NCBI GenBank assembly: GCA_023630585.1
Contig: CM042544.1
Coordinates: 20,594,756 to 20,658,755, forward strand
Length of the DNA: 64,000 nt
Reading direction: 5' to 3'
Source of the DNA: Cranoglanis bouderius
Taxonomy: Eukaryota; Chordata; Actinopteri; Siluriformes; Cranoglanididae
A model generated the notes under the pieces. The model saw only the letters and a list, made by a program, of their open reading frames with translations. It was not told the origin of the DNA and did not search any database. The position numbers and the translations under genes are program-made. Below are positions 1 through 12,320 of this stretch, one piece after another (within the stretch, counting starts at the first letter, position 1; each line of letters begins with the position of its first letter).

Positions 1-201
1 CTGAAACCACAGGAAGGGTCTTTCACCCTGACATATAGGATAATATATTAATCTTTTGAACATTATTATTTCTTAACAGCACACTTTCATTTCAGAGATC
101 AACATTTTCATTTTTGGTCTGCATAGACTGTATTGGTGCTGTAGCAATGTCTTTTTCTGGGAAAAAAAAGTAAATAGTTTTTTATTATACAATATATATT
201 G

Positions 202-324
<123 letters not shown>

Positions 325-793
325 TGAGGTAGAAATTCAGTGGAGCATTTTGCATTTATGCTGACTCCACACTGACTCTAAATTCCCTTTATACCTGCAG
401 GATAAGTTGTATATCTAGAATGCTTTATAAATGCATTGATTTAAGGATTATAATCTAGCATTTGGAATTGAGAAAGTACCTTACTTTAGCATGCAGGTAA
501 TAGAATATGTATTAGGATGACATTGCGCACAGAAAATGCATATACAATCCAAAGCATCTCTTTGGTCTTTGTTCTTTTTGTTAAAAGTGTGGATATAGGT
601 CTGAAATCCCAGTTTATGAACATATTTACCAGTGGTGACTCATCCATAGCAGCAGGTGGGGCACAGCCCTGCCATATACTGTATATCATCCACTCAACAA
701 ATCTTCTTAAAGTCTTCATGCACAGTTCCATACATGTATACATGTTACATTCCATTGAAATGCTAATTATCCCTTTTGAGTGGCCATCCATTT

Positions 794-810
794 AAAAAAA
801 AAAAAAGAAG

Positions 811-841
<31 letters not shown>
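794..841. repeat. poly-A followed by (AAG)n
   Basis: A run of 13 A is followed by about 12 AAG units. A poly-A grading into a purine triplet repeat can mark the tail of an old retroposon, but no SINE or LINE body is recognisable upstream. Confidence 0.95.
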
Positions 842-1582
842 GCTCTTTGACAGATAAGATAATGTTCCATTGATTTGGTCACCTCTGTAGATCACGAGTC
901 AGGGTGTTCACTAGAATACCACAGAACCATATAGTTATTACTGCACCAAGTGGTCAAAAATGGGAACTACAACAAGCGCTAAAAGAGGCCCATTGGGACA
1001 GGAGTCATGCTGCTCCATGCTCACTCTATGAACATTTTCAGTGAAGGAAGAGCAGTGGACAGGACAGGTATTTTCATATATACTGTAAGAAATATAGCAG
1101 AATGTGTCTCCTTTTCCAGTGCACAAAACGTTTTGGGCTAGTTTCAGGTCTTTTAGGTGGCTTGGGTTTTTGAGATGTAGTTGAGCTGGAGATTTTGCTG
1201 AAACCTGATAAATCTGGTTAATGATAATAGCTCTGTGACCTAGTTTGAGGTTCATCTAAAGCCACTCAAATCAAGCTGCTAGACTGTATGTTTGATGACA
1301 TGCATGCTGTCGACTTGAAACTGCCTTTTATGAGGTTTTGATAAAAATTTTACTTGATAGTAAATCTGCCTAAAGTGATGTGTGATAGCCTCTCGACTTT
1401 GATTCTTTTTATGCTATGTTGTGATTAATGTCGTCCTGCCAAACGAAAATCCATGGTCACAAGACACTGCTGATATTTGCACATTTTACTTTTGGCTAAT
1501 TAAGCAATTTGCTGTACATTCATTTAAGCATACTGGTGTTAAGCATACCGGTGTTTTTACCCTGTCATGGATGGTATACCCT

Positions 1583-1649
1583 CTTAGATGAAGCTGACTT
1601 AAGTACATACATACACGTACTTAGATGAAGCTGACTTAAGTACATACAT
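1583..1649. repeat. 30-bp direct repeat, two copies 37 bp apart
   Basis: The same 30 bases (starting CTTAGATGAAGC) occur at 1,583-1,612 and 1,620-1,649 with no mismatch. The 7-bp spacer is ACACGTA. This is a simple recent local duplication. Confidence 0.9.
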
Positions 1650-4429
1650 TTTGCCTGACCCGGAAATTTGTTTGAAATATAACATCTACTCAAGAAAAGA
1701 TTCTGTTTTGCCTCTGTAAAAATGAGGAAGCCTGGGTTGGAGCCTTAAAATATTATTTTAACAGATTGTCTCTTCTCAGTAACATAATACCTTATTTAGT
1801 CTCAATGGTTCAGGATCTTTCAGAGTTTATTTATCTTTGGCTACCCATCAAAGAGACTGAATTACTGGAATCTATTAAAAAAGAACTATTTATCACACTT
1901 GCAGCCTATCAGCTATTTAGTGTAATTTCTGCAACTGGCAATTTAACCACTTTTATTTCCACTAAATAAATAACCACCAAATTAATCAAGTGTTCTACAA
2001 AATCATTCAAATTAGCTCTGAATTCAAATACATGATGCAAGTGCGTCTTTAAAAAAATGTAGATTATAGCCCTATTAAATGCATTCTGTGCTCTGGAAGG
2101 GTACGATGTTGGTTGTGAATATAACATGCTTTTTATCCCTTTTTGTACACTTTTTTTCCACCTCAGACAAATGTTTGTGTATATGTGGAGCATCTATGAG
2201 GAAGTTGGCAAGTTGTATGCTGTAGGCCTAAATGGTGGGATCCAAAACCCCATCCAGGAAAGCCTTTAAAGACATTTGTGCAGAATGGCTTCTGACTCCA
2301 CAGTAAGTGATAATATAACAACATAAATGCCAATCTCACCCATGCCACTGTAATAGTCCAGTAGTAATAGTTTCATTTCCACATTGTGTATTCAAATATC
2401 AGCAGTTATACAGCATGTAAACTCATCTTGTTTCTCATCTTTGCCATCTTGCTGTCGAAATTTGACACATGGGGTAGAAAACATTTAGTGGGGGACTAAG
2501 AGTGACACAGTCCTCTGTAATGAAATAATTAAAGCCTTTATAGGGCATTCACATGGTGTGTGTGCATCCTGTTCTTTATATTTAATGCAGCTCCTCAGGC
2601 TTCATAAGACCTCCAGTCTCCATAAGTTCCTTTACCCCCTCTAACTCAACATCTTAAATGGCTTCTCCCTCTAAAATGCCTGGGCCCCTCCATTTGCTCT
2701 GTATTATTTAGGGTAATTTACTGACTGGCCTGGAGCTATGCCACCACCCCAAAACTTTACTAATGGGAAGTGTCTGTAGGAGAGGAGTGGGGGAGACGTG
2801 ATGGAGGTGGCAGTGTATGCAATTAGGAACAGAAAGGAACAGAGAGTTTTTCTTGTCTTACTGTTAACTACTTGCTGCATCTAAACAGGTTTGAATGTGC
2901 CTTAGCTTTTGCCATATGCAAACAGTAAAGTTCACATTGTTCCTAAACTTGTTAATGTGTAAATCCTAATAATTAGCACATTCTTAGTGTGATAGACAAA
3001 CATGAAAAGTGTTAAGGCTAATATTTGATATGTTCAGCCATGTCGTGGCCTGAGGATCAGATGTTTTACAGCCAACATAAAAACATAAGGGCTGACCATC
3101 AAACTGTAGTTAAATTACGCCCCCAGGACAAAGGCATATATTTATAAAGCAAATGTTTAAATCACATTTAATCTACATAACACATACATTAAACAGTACT
3201 GTTCCCACATTGTTGGTACCTATAAAAGAAGTAGAGTTCAGCCTCCTCCTACTGAATCTGAATTTAACCTCTGAGCATGTTCATGCAAGATGCAAATTTA
3301 ATGACTTGGGGGTCTAAGGAAAAGAGATGAAGGGGCCCTTCTCAACTGCAGTCTGCCTACTTTTTCTCCTTATTATTCTAAAACTTCAGGCCTAACTTGC
3401 ATTTAAAAAAAATTCTCACTGCTTACTGGATCTACTGGGTAGAAGATCTGCAGCAAAGCTGTTTCATCTTTGATGAAAGGATTATATACTCAGCATAATT
3501 AAGGAAATAATGAATTTAATGATCCAATCTACTAAAAATCATGCACTTATTCTTGCTTTTTGCTTAGGCTCATTGGACTGCAGTTTGTGTTTGTAGTTTA
3601 ACTGCCATTAACTTCTTTTTCACTCTCTCCATCTTACTTAAATGCACTTTCTTTCCCTGTATTAATTAAGTCTCTCTTCTACTTTTTTTTTTTCTCTCTC
3701 TTATCATCTTTAATAATGTTATTGTTGCTAGCAGCAGTGGGAATAGTGCTATCAGGCATATTTGAGGGGGATCAAGGAGAGGATGAAATTAGCTAACATG
3801 GAGCAACTATATATTTCTGTTACCTATTAGCTGCTCCACTTGTGCTAGAATCAGCAGAATGTTTAGTCCTTTAGAAGAAAACGGTACCTCTTAGAGGTTT
3901 GCAACAAATGTTTTACTTTCCTCATACTTAGTAAACTTGCTTTCATTTACTCTTATTTTTCTATTTCCAAGTACTTATGAATGCACATCAATACTGTGCA
4001 GTGCAACCACACATCAACAATACTGAAAATAATTGCTTTTACAGAAAGTATGAAGAAAAACATCAATACGTATAGCTAATTTAGGGATTTATGAGGCCCT
4101 AGGCTGTTGCCTAGCTTTGCCAATAATTAAGTCCACCCCTGTTCTAAATGTACTTAATAACCCCAAGGTCCTATCACTGCTCAGAAAATTTTAATAATAA
4201 GGATAAATAACCTATTACAAACAATGTATCAGAATGTAATATTTGTATGCTTCCATAGTAAACATAATCTAAAACCGTCCCTCAATTCTTAATTGATTAA
4301 GATTTTGCCAACACTGAGATTGTATATTTAATTTAATAATTAATAGAGAGGATACAATTTGAAATCAGTTTCACCCCAGTGCCTGTAAAACCAGCTACTG
4401 CTTTTTATTATGCAGCCCCTTCAAGAGCT

Positions 4430-4750
4430 CAGTCTATTTGGTGTGAGTAATGGAGTAATTTGAAATTCAGGCCACTGTCAGCCTTCTCTAATACAGGCGA
4501 TTGGGAGAGCTGCAATTTACACATCTCCAGCCAGTTGTCTTGATAATGACAGTGAGGCCTTAAGCAAGGACGGTGCTTAAAGTTACTGCCACACTGATTT
4601 GTAGCTCCGGTTTCCACTCTGCTTATTACCCATTTGGAATTAGCACAGTTTTGGCACATAGATAGTGTCAGTAAACAGAGGCTTGCTTTAGGAGCCATTT
4701 AATGCAGCACATGCGATCAATAACTGTTTCGTCAGAAATGGAGCTCATCA
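4430..4750. promoter_or_regulatory. candidate conserved non-coding element
   Basis: The block has balanced composition, no simple repeat and no stop-free exon-like frame. It carries homeodomain-type cores (AATTAG, GATAATGA). The texture matches fish developmental enhancers, but this is judged by eye with no alignment behind it. Confidence 0.2.
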
Positions 4751-5107
4751 ATCAGAATCAATGCAACTTCAATGATCAATGCAACATAATTTTCACTGTG
4801 AAAGTGAGTGGACTGGTCTGATTGCAAGCTCTGCAGCAGGAAGGAATCACATTTCTTTTATTATTTGAATCATTATAAGAAACCGATAGCCATGAGTTTT
4901 AAATCTCTGCATCTGTATTGTAATATGGAAATGTAGACCACTCCTTCTCATGCAGTATCATTTGTATGTCACAGTAGCATATCATATCCTGGCCTCCTGG
5001 CCAAAAGTGTGTAAACTGTGACCTACGGAAATGTAGAACTGTGTATCTGTACAGAAATTTTCCTGCATGTAAACTGCATGTTTCAACCTTGCTTGTAGAC
5101 AGGGAGG

Positions 5108-5108
<1 letters not shown>

Positions 5109-5196
<88 letters not shown>
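5109..5196. repeat. (CA)44 microsatellite
   Basis: A perfect CA run of about 88 bp. It creates spurious poly-Thr/His and poly-Val/Cys frames on the two strands. Confidence 0.99.
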
Positions 5197-5198
<2 letters not shown>

Positions 5199-5987
5199 TA
5201 CAATACAGCTTTCAGCTGCAGCAGAGGAAGGTGCAGGTGGAGGCTGGCATTGTGCCTGTGCAGCTCCTGCCAGCCTGATGGCTCTGATAGCTCCAGCTAA
5301 AGCTCATGCACCACAGCCTGACTGAAAACTAAACAACTGGCACGGGCACGTTTGTTCTCCAGGTGGGGGTTTTAAAATCTAATATTTATCAGTAGTTTGA
5401 CAATGAATCATTTAGTGTTAAGCAATGCATTATATCACATTATGCATTATATATAAGGTCCTACTGGTGGAATATTAAGAATGATGTGGGGCAAACTATT
5501 ACACACACTTAAAGGCAGATAGACAGCTGCATTCATCATTACATTCAATTACATCCATTTTGTCAAGTCCAGCATTTCAAGTCTGTAATGTTCTACTGAG
5601 TTCATGCAGTGTTTCCTTTGAAAAGCAAACAAGGTAAACAGAAAAGTTGTAATGCCTTCATTCAAACCAAAAAAAAAAAAAAAAACAGTTATGTCCTTTT
5701 TGTGTAATTTGTACTCTGATTAGACAATGTGTGCGGTCTCCTTTTAATTTCTCCTCCAAATCATTTTGAGGAATAAAGGATGATACAGTAAAAAAAAAAT
5801 CCATCTCATTCAGGTTCATAACACATGCCTGTATTTCACATGTGCCTTCTCAATCACTGCTGATAACGTTACGGGTGTGTCAGCAAAGCGGACTGAAAAT
5901 ACCAGGCCAAGTGGAGATCAAATTTAGGGGTTGTTTCACTCTGTGTGATCACCTGACACACTGTCACTGAGAGGCTCCATGAATCTA

Positions 5988-6308
5988 CACTGCAAAAGCT
6001 GGCATCAAGTGAAAATATTTTGAATATAGTCAGATTTATGTAGTATTTCCTTTTATAAGATTACAATTAACCAAATATAAGATTATTAAACCTATTTCTA
6101 GACATTTTCTTTACTCGTTTTAGCTTTACATTTCCTTATTCTATTGGCAGATAATTTCAAGCTTGAAATTAGTAAAAAAAAAAATTTTTTTAAATGCCTA
6201 GAACTAGGTTTTAGTAATCTTATATTTGGTTTGTTGTAATCTTGTAATAGGACATTCTAGACAAATTTGACTATATTCAAGATATCTTCACTGGCTAAGA
6301 TGTCAGTG
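5988..6308. mobile_element. near-palindromic MITE with TA target duplication
   Basis: The two halves are inverted copies over roughly 120 bp each. The left half reads CACTGCAAAAGC, then GAATATAGTCAGATTT, then ACCAAATATAAGATTA. The right half read backwards gives CACTGACATC, GAATATAGTCAAATTT and the identical ACCAAATATAAGATTA. The element is flanked by TA on both sides and has CACTG/CAGTG tips. There is no coding capacity. TA duplication suggests mobilisation by a Tc1/mariner-type enzyme; the superfamily is inference. Confidence 0.8.
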
Positions 6309-7049
6309 TACAGTCTGGGTTAAAAAGAAATAAGCCCCAGCATCACATCTTCATACCATTCTGTGTATTTTTCAAGCAATCACTGAAAGTCAGAGGGGGC
6401 GGTGGGTGAGGGGGTGGGGTTGCTTAGCCCATTTATCATGTCATCCCCTGAGTGTGTTGCTCAGTTGACACTCTACAGCCATGTGCACTATACAGCCAAA
6501 TATGTATAGTGGTTCAGTTTCAATAATCAACTGCTACTGCTTTCAAAACAAAAACCATTTTGAAGATTAAGTATCATTGAAAATGTACTTGTCTTTTCAT
6601 TCAGCCATGTCTAAGTAGATCTACTTGAAAGTATATACTTTGTCATTTCTTGCTCATTTCATAAAATCAATAACATTATAACCGCATCAATAACTGCATT
6701 TTTCTGCAATCCTAAACAAAACATTTTTTGATTACAAAGCAAAAACGAATCAGAAATGAACTTTCTGATGTGTCAGCTTCTCACGAAGCAGAGTTTGATT
6801 ACTGCATGCCTCGAATCCACTCAGTGGTGATTTATTTCACCAGCAATGCTGATGAATGTAAACAAAGATGCACTTGACAAAGGACCATGTTGATAACAGC
6901 ATGCATTAACATCTCTGCGATAACATCTGAAGAGTGGACTGAGGGGGTTAAATACAGAAACAAATAAACAAATAGAGGTAACAACGCTTGATTTTTTTTT
7001 TAAAAGCATTAACAGGTACATTCATATTTTCTTTTAAATGCAACACAAA
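6309..7049. other. gene-less unique stretch
   Basis: AT-rich unique sequence with no recognisable gene or repeat. The 66-residue frame on the minus strand (6,821-7,021) has no family features. Confidence 0.5.
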
Positions 7050-7345
7050 CATCCATCCATCCATTTTATCCTACACAGGGGAGCCTGGAGTCTATCATAG
7101 GGGACTCGGACACAAGGTGGAGGACACCATGGATGGGCAGGGCAGGGCACATTCGCACAAACACTTTTGTTTGACAATTTGGAAATACCAATCAGCCTAC
7201 AATGCCAGTCTTTGGACTGGGAGAAGAAACTGGAGTACTCGGAGGAAACCCCAAAGCATGGGGAGAACATGCAACCTTCACGCACACAGGGTAGAGGTGG
7301 GAATTGAACCCCCAACTCCAGAGGTGCGAGGCAAACTTGCTAACC
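7050..7345. repeat. teleost interspersed repeat with (CCAT)n edge
   Basis: It begins with CATCCATCCATCCAT, followed by the stock phrases of a repeat widespread in fish genomes: GGGGAGCCTGGAG, GGACACAAGGTGG, CAATTTGGAAATACCAATCAG, GGAGGAAACCCC, GGGGAGAACATGCAA and GGGAATTGAACCC. On the minus strand the tetranucleotide edge would be a 3' tail (ATGG)n, as in some fish LINE tails, so the retroposon sense is probably minus. The open frames across it are repeat-derived. A degenerate relative lies at 28,755-28,910. Confidence 0.75.
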
Positions 7346-8754
7346 ACATTGAACAGTGATTTGAACAGTGAACAGTGAGCTGAATCCTTCTCTATTAATG
7401 TTTTCACCACCCTTGAGGCTAATTGTGACTGATAGAGGTTAATTTCAGTTGCATTAATGTAATTTTACACTGTTTATATTTTGCGGCATATGCTGTGTTT
7501 TTCACTACCTCAGTGTGGGAGATGATTATTTTCTCTCACTGGTGAGACTTTTATTGGTGCCAAAGGAGACTCTGAAAATCTGTAGGCTGCCGCTGAGGAC
7601 CAGAAATGGAGCAGACTCGCATATCACACTGTCTCTCAACTCTCCATGGGCTTTATCTTTGACTTCTAACTTAACAAGCTCATTCATGCATTAAGCGCAA
7701 CACAGCCTTTAGCATTTAAGTCTCATACACTGAAGTAATACTGATTCAAAAAGCATAGAACTAACCTCATTTCCTCATCATGATTAAATGGTGAAATAAC
7801 ATTTCTGCCTGACTACACAGTAATACGCTGAAATCCATTTGAGACAAACTAACAGATTTTCTGTGATTTTCCTCACAGCTTCCATCATTCCATTATTCTC
7901 ACACTCTGACAATTAATCACACAGGTAAAACGGATTTCTTAATATAATTCATACATGAGTGATTAACGAACATCCTGAAGAAACTGTCAGAGATTTGCGG
8001 CATTATTGGAACAACTTAATTTCATTATAACAGATGATTACCACAGCTCCCACAAGCCGTAAGAACAGACCAACCATTTTATCACTGTGTAAACAAAATG
8101 ACCTAATCAATATGCTAATGCTAAAATAAAAAGCCATGGAAGAGGACACAGACATATTGGAGACGACTCTATACATTGCTTAATGATTGCAGGGACCATC
8201 ACATTTGTCTTAGTCGCTCCTCCGAACCTTGTAAATGTTATGTGTTAATTGTAGTCATTAATCAGTTTTTTTTTTTTCAATCATATGTGTTTGTAGTATG
8301 GAGAGAAAGATTGTAAAGTAGTTGCTACTCAGTAATCAGGTGTCTTGTGGACAACATGCTGAACTTCTTAAACCTTTCTGCCGACTAAAAGCTTCTTCCT
8401 ACATCCTACATCTGTCTGAAAAAGAAAATCAGTAGAGAGCAGATGGTGGCTAAATATCCCCATGAATATGAATATTTACACTGTGTTCCTTCTAGTCTGG
8501 TTATAGTTTCTGCGCAGATGTAATAATCCTCATTTATATGAGCAGGAAAGTTCGGAGCGAAGCCAGTAATCCGCACGCAAAGTCACGTCCTCCATTCTCA
8601 GATTCATCATAAAGGCAGAGACCCAAATGATTATTTCTCATCTATTTGATGCATTGTTTTCTGATATAAGAAAAAGCTACCAGACCAGCACTAACTTGTC
8701 CTCTTACCCCTGTCTCCAACAATCTGTTCATTCATTATTATGGGATGTTATTGC

Positions 8755-8755
<1 letters not shown>
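7346..8755. other. gene-less unique stretch, part of it CNE-like
   Basis: Non-repetitive sequence. The block from about 7,530 to 8,110 has balanced composition and AT-rich homeodomain-like cores, resembling a conserved non-coding element. No exon is supportable. Confidence 0.4.

Positions 8756-8801
<46 letters not shown>
8756..8801. repeat. (GT)23 microsatellite
   Basis: A perfect GT run of about 46 bp. Confidence 0.98.
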
Positions 8802-8802
<1 letters not shown>

Positions 8803-9829
8803 ACTTTACTGAGTGAAAAGGAAAGCACATTCCACTGCTTGTTTCTCCACAGGCAGAATAGATTTTTTTTTCTGGATTTTTTTTTTGTCTTCAGGATACG
8901 AGTCTTTTGCTACCCTCCTTCTTTTCCCACATCCTAACAGGGTTATTAACTAACCTAACTCTTGCTGGCCACAGCAGGACTTGGGATAGTATTGCACACA
9001 GCGAAACATTAAATCCAGCAGGGGGTTTCAGAGAGGATATGGATTTTCTAATGGCTGGCTAGTGAGTAAATTTATGCTTACAGGTCTGGGATTTAGCAAT
9101 GACTGATTGTATGATGTAGTGAATGCATTGTGCTTTATTGAATTGTAGAAGATTGCAGTAGTTGCTGGGTCCTGATAAGAGTCCAGTGAACAGTGCAGAG
9201 TGAGAAAAAGGATTGTGGATCCACAAGTGCATATAGAGTAGAATTAAACTAATGTACGCTGTTGCACACACAGGAGCTGATTATGTGCTGCCCACATTTC
9301 TGGCTTTTTTTTTCCCCCACTACAAGGACAGTGATGATGGAAGATACTCAAGGCATTGCTCCAGTCTGCAGCATCAATATAAATTACACAGCAATCAAAC
9401 ATACTATGGGTGGCCGATATAACAAAAATAACATATCATGATTCTCTATTACATTTCTGTGATACACATTTTTGCAAACAGTGCCTGGCAAAACAGCAGT
9501 GCTGCAAAAAAAAATAAATAAAAAATAAAAAATCCCTTGAATGATTTATATACTGTCTACAATCTTTACAAAATATTTTAAAATTTGCTAAATATAAAAT
9601 TAAAATTTAGTAATATTTCACCTCATTATTCTTCTCAATTTGGTCGCCTGCCAATTCCCACCCTCCAGCCAGCTCTCCCCAGCATACAACAACTACCAAC
9701 TGAAAGCTAACACATGCAGCATCACAAGGCAGTGTAACACACTTGAAGAAAAGTGCTATCTACCCATATACATGAGCTCACTAGATGCCCATGATTGGCT
9801 AGTATGCTAGTCCCTTTATTTATAAAAAA

Positions 9830-9830
<1 letters not shown>

Positions 9831-9879
<49 letters not shown>
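9831..9879. repeat. (CA)n microsatellite abutting a Tc1-type MITE
   Basis: About 49 bp of CA ends 10 bp before the left terminal repeat of the MITE at 9,890. Confidence 0.98.
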
Positions 9880-9883
<4 letters not shown>

Positions 9884-9889
9884 TGTATA

Positions 9890-10401
9890 TACAGTACTGT
9901 GCAAAAATTTTAAGCACCCTATTTTTTTTTTTTAGGACAAACTTTGTTATAGATTTTTTATTTTATGACGTCTACATTATCAAGTCAGTACAAAAAAAAT
10001 TTAGATTTCCAAACATTAGTTTTCTAGCACAAAATTAAATGTTACAGAAAAATGTTTGTATGTCATTAAAGAAAGCTCATAGTATGTAAGAGACACTTTT
10101 CAGACAAAAAACACAATGAAGGCTGCTGGGTTTTACTGCAAATATAAGAATCAAGTGCGAAAGTCAAAGTCTCCAGAAGAACTGTGTCTGGTTCTGCAAG
10201 ATGCTCAATAAAACTTACCAGCTCATTTCCTTATAAAACTGCACACATTGTACCAGAGACTATTTTTTTGTCACACCAAATATTGACTTTGTTTCATTTA
10301 CTACTGTTTACTGCTCTTTACAGTATTTTTTTTAAAATGTAGAAACATTTAATTTCATTATTTTGAAGGCATCTTTGCTCTACAGCATTTCTTTGCATGT
10401 G

Positions 10402-10404
<3 letters not shown>
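9890..10404. mobile_element. Tc1-derived MITE, right end lost into (AT)n
   Basis: The left terminal repeat reads TACAGTACTGTGCAAAA and is followed by an interior almost identical, block by block, to the complete copy at 17,712-18,245. Shared phrases include CAAACTTTGTTATAG, ACACAATGAAGGCTGCTGG and CTCTACAGCATTTCTT. The match ends at GCATGTGCCT, where the sister copy continues with its terminal repeat; here an (AT)n run takes over. No transposase is encoded. Confidence 0.88.

Positions 10405-10462
<58 letters not shown>
10405..10462. repeat. (AT)n replacing the MITE's right terminal repeat
   Basis: About 58 bp of pure AT, beginning exactly where the sister element has its 3' terminal inverted repeat. 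Confidence 0.97.
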
Positions 10463-10466
<4 letters not shown>

Positions 10467-10674
10467 TGAACAACATCAAATTTGTAAATATTTTTTAATA
10501 TAATATAATATAATTTTTTAAGCATCAAATCAGCTGCTCCCAGTCAACTTGCAATTCAATTTATTTAGAACAAAATCACAATATCCACAATATCTCAGAA
10601 AAGCATACTGGCATAATTTATCATGATATTGATATGATATTATATTGTCATATTGCACAGCCCTAGCACACCAT

Positions 10675-11372
10675 TGTTCTGCACATCTAAGACACATTGA
10701 TCACAGGCTGAACTGAAACACTGCTGATATAAAGTAGTGTTGCAACATGATGAACAAAAGAAGATATCCATATACGTGACAGACCAGAGATGTGGAAATG
10801 TTCTGTCGTGAGTGAGACGGTTGGGTGCATGCAGGAATGGTTTGGTCAGAGAGAATTGTTGAGGTTGTCCCTGTCATCTGGACGATTCTGCGTTTGGTTT
10901 GGTGCGTTGAGCTCAAACGAGGGCTTCTTGTCACACTGCGACCATATTTGCAACAAGCAGCAGGGGGGAAGCGACTCCAGCAAAGCATCACAGATGTCAC
11001 TCTGCATTTGTGCGCTGCTTGTCCTGCTGTGCGCTTCGTCTCTGCTCTGACAGAGCGCTTCTGAGATACAGTGAGGTGTCGTCGTACCTGTCAACTCTGG
11101 GAGCACAACAGCCTTCCCCAGGCTTTAATTGCTGTCATTTCAGCGGCTAGACAAAAGGCTTGTTCTGCAAGACAGCCTAATTAGCTTTATTTAGATCAAC
11201 TCATGGCCATAAACAGAGAGAGGCCATAATGAACACGTGTTTGGATGAGAAGGCTGTAGGAAAGCTTCCTTGTGAGTTACGAATCCTTACAGCCCTCCAC
11301 ACCCTTATTAATGGCCCTCTTATTGTCATCTCTTTGATAGCCTCCAGACGGTCTCCCAGCCTACTGCTGGTG

Positions 11373-11375
<3 letters not shown>
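10675..11375. promoter_or_regulatory. unique stretch with a candidate conserved non-coding element
   Basis: The block from about 11,050 to 11,370 is non-repetitive and balanced. It contains homeodomain-type cores (TTTAATTGC, CCTAATTAGC, ATTAATGG) and a GGCCATAA motif twice, once on each strand (as TGGCCATAAAC and GGCCATAATG). This is enhancer-like texture judged by eye; conservation has not been tested. Overlapping small frames on both strands have no family features. Confidence 0.25.

Positions 11376-11417
<42 letters not shown>
11376..11417. repeat. (CA)n microsatellite
   Basis: About 42 bp of perfect CA. Confidence 0.98.
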
Positions 11418-11419
<2 letters not shown>

Positions 11420-11754
11420 CTGCTGGCTCAACCCTTTCAACTAACCCTGCCCTCTACATGGTTGTTATAGAAAGTACTCATTACTTGATTTTCAAATATT
11501 TACGCATTTGCATCTTGGTAGGAGGGCAATTGATCATTTTATTTATACTGCACTTTTCATTTGAGGCAACATGCTACAAAGTAAAATGGTGGATGAGACT
11601 TATTAATAGACTAACACTAACACTAAATGTTTGGAAGGCATAAAAAATTATACTAAACTACAAAAAAAATAAAAAAGTTGTGTTGTCTGTGTGCTTTTCT
11701 TACTATATTCGTTCCCCAACAGAGTTTTTAGACTGATGATATTCTTAGTCTGTG

Positions 11755-11870
11755 ACCTAGTGAACCGATATCAGAATGTATTTATTGATAGAGACTTCAA
11801 AGCACTTCTGTAAGTCGTTCTGGATAAGGGCATCTGACAAATGCCATGAATGTAAAGGTAAAAAATATAC
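11755..11870 (+). repeat. LINE 3' tail (L2/Rex-like)
   Basis: It contains the stock phrase of a common teleost non-LTR 3' end: GTAAGTCGTTCTGGATAAGG, then CATCTGACAAATGCC, then ATGAATGTAAAGGTAAA. The usual family form is GTCGCTTTGGATAAAAGCG followed by an ATGTAA-type tail. Only the tail is present, as expected of 5' truncation during target-primed reverse transcription. Confidence 0.75.
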
Positions 11871-11999
11871 TAATATTCTTTTTTTTTTTCTTTTTTTTAA
11901 TTGTAGGCCATCAAAATTTAAAGGCCGTATTGTTACAAAAACACAAACTTAAAAGGAAAAAGAAAAATTCTCTCTTAAAATGATCTGAAATCTGCGATG

Positions 12000-12320
12000 T
12001 CCTCAGGTGATCTTGGAAACAATTCAACAGCCGAGGTGTTGCTGAACAGAAGGCCTGAAACCCTGTTGTGCAGATTTTACTCCTTGGGATACAAAGGAGG
12101 GGGATATTGTTGGATCGTAGGTTGTGGGTGGAAGTCATGGGGGTAAGTGATTCTTTTGAGACAGCCTGGGGCATTTCCATGGACGCGTTGATGGGTCAGG
12201 AGAATAAGTTTAATAGGAGATTAATATTACATCTTAGAGGAAATCTGTAAGCAATGTAGAGTGCAGAGTAGTGGAGTGATGTATGTTTTTGCATCAGGAT
12301 CCTGGCAGCACTGGTTTGCA
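12000..12320. repeat. possible LINE 3'-UTR-like fragment
   Basis: Phrases such as CTGAACAGAAGGCCTG and GGCAGCACTGGTTTGCATG loosely resemble the untranslated tails of fish LINEs, like the clearer one at 31,835-32,215. The match is weak, and the small open frames across it are not family members. Confidence 0.3.

Larger units (their letters stand above)
842..5100. other. gene-less, mostly unique AT-rich DNA
   Basis: No convincing exon, RNA gene or full transposon is visible. It contains a 30-bp direct repeat at 1,583/1,620. Near 4,085-4,140 there is a short repeat-like patch with a perfect 6-bp stem (CTAGGC TGTT GCCTAG). From about 4,430 to 4,750 lies a block of balanced, non-repetitive sequence that resembles a conserved non-coding element. 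Every open frame is short and lacks family features. Confidence 0.6.
9408..10674. mobile_element. possible hAT-type element split by a nested MITE
   Basis: The left edge (GGGTGGCCGATATAAC) and the right edge (ATTGCACAGCCCTAG) are imperfect inverted matches. They resemble the GGGCTGGGCGATAT-type ends of fish hAT elements. Between them lie a (CA)n run, the Tc1-derived MITE at 9,890-10,404 and an (AT)n run, so the outer element would be the older one. I could not find a convincing 8-bp target duplication, so the boundaries are tentative. Confidence 0.4.

Noticed and set aside
4899..5325. Open frames with poly-Val/Cys or poly-Thr/His
   Set aside because: They are read through the (CA)44 microsatellite. 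The same effect makes the frames at 8,627-8,937, 11,201-11,444, 22,037-22,362, 25,485-25,740, 27,269-27,569, 41,490-41,707 and 58,665-58,993.
7034..7410. Frames of 72-123 codons on both strands
   Set aside because: They are translations of the common fish interspersed repeat at 7,050-7,345.
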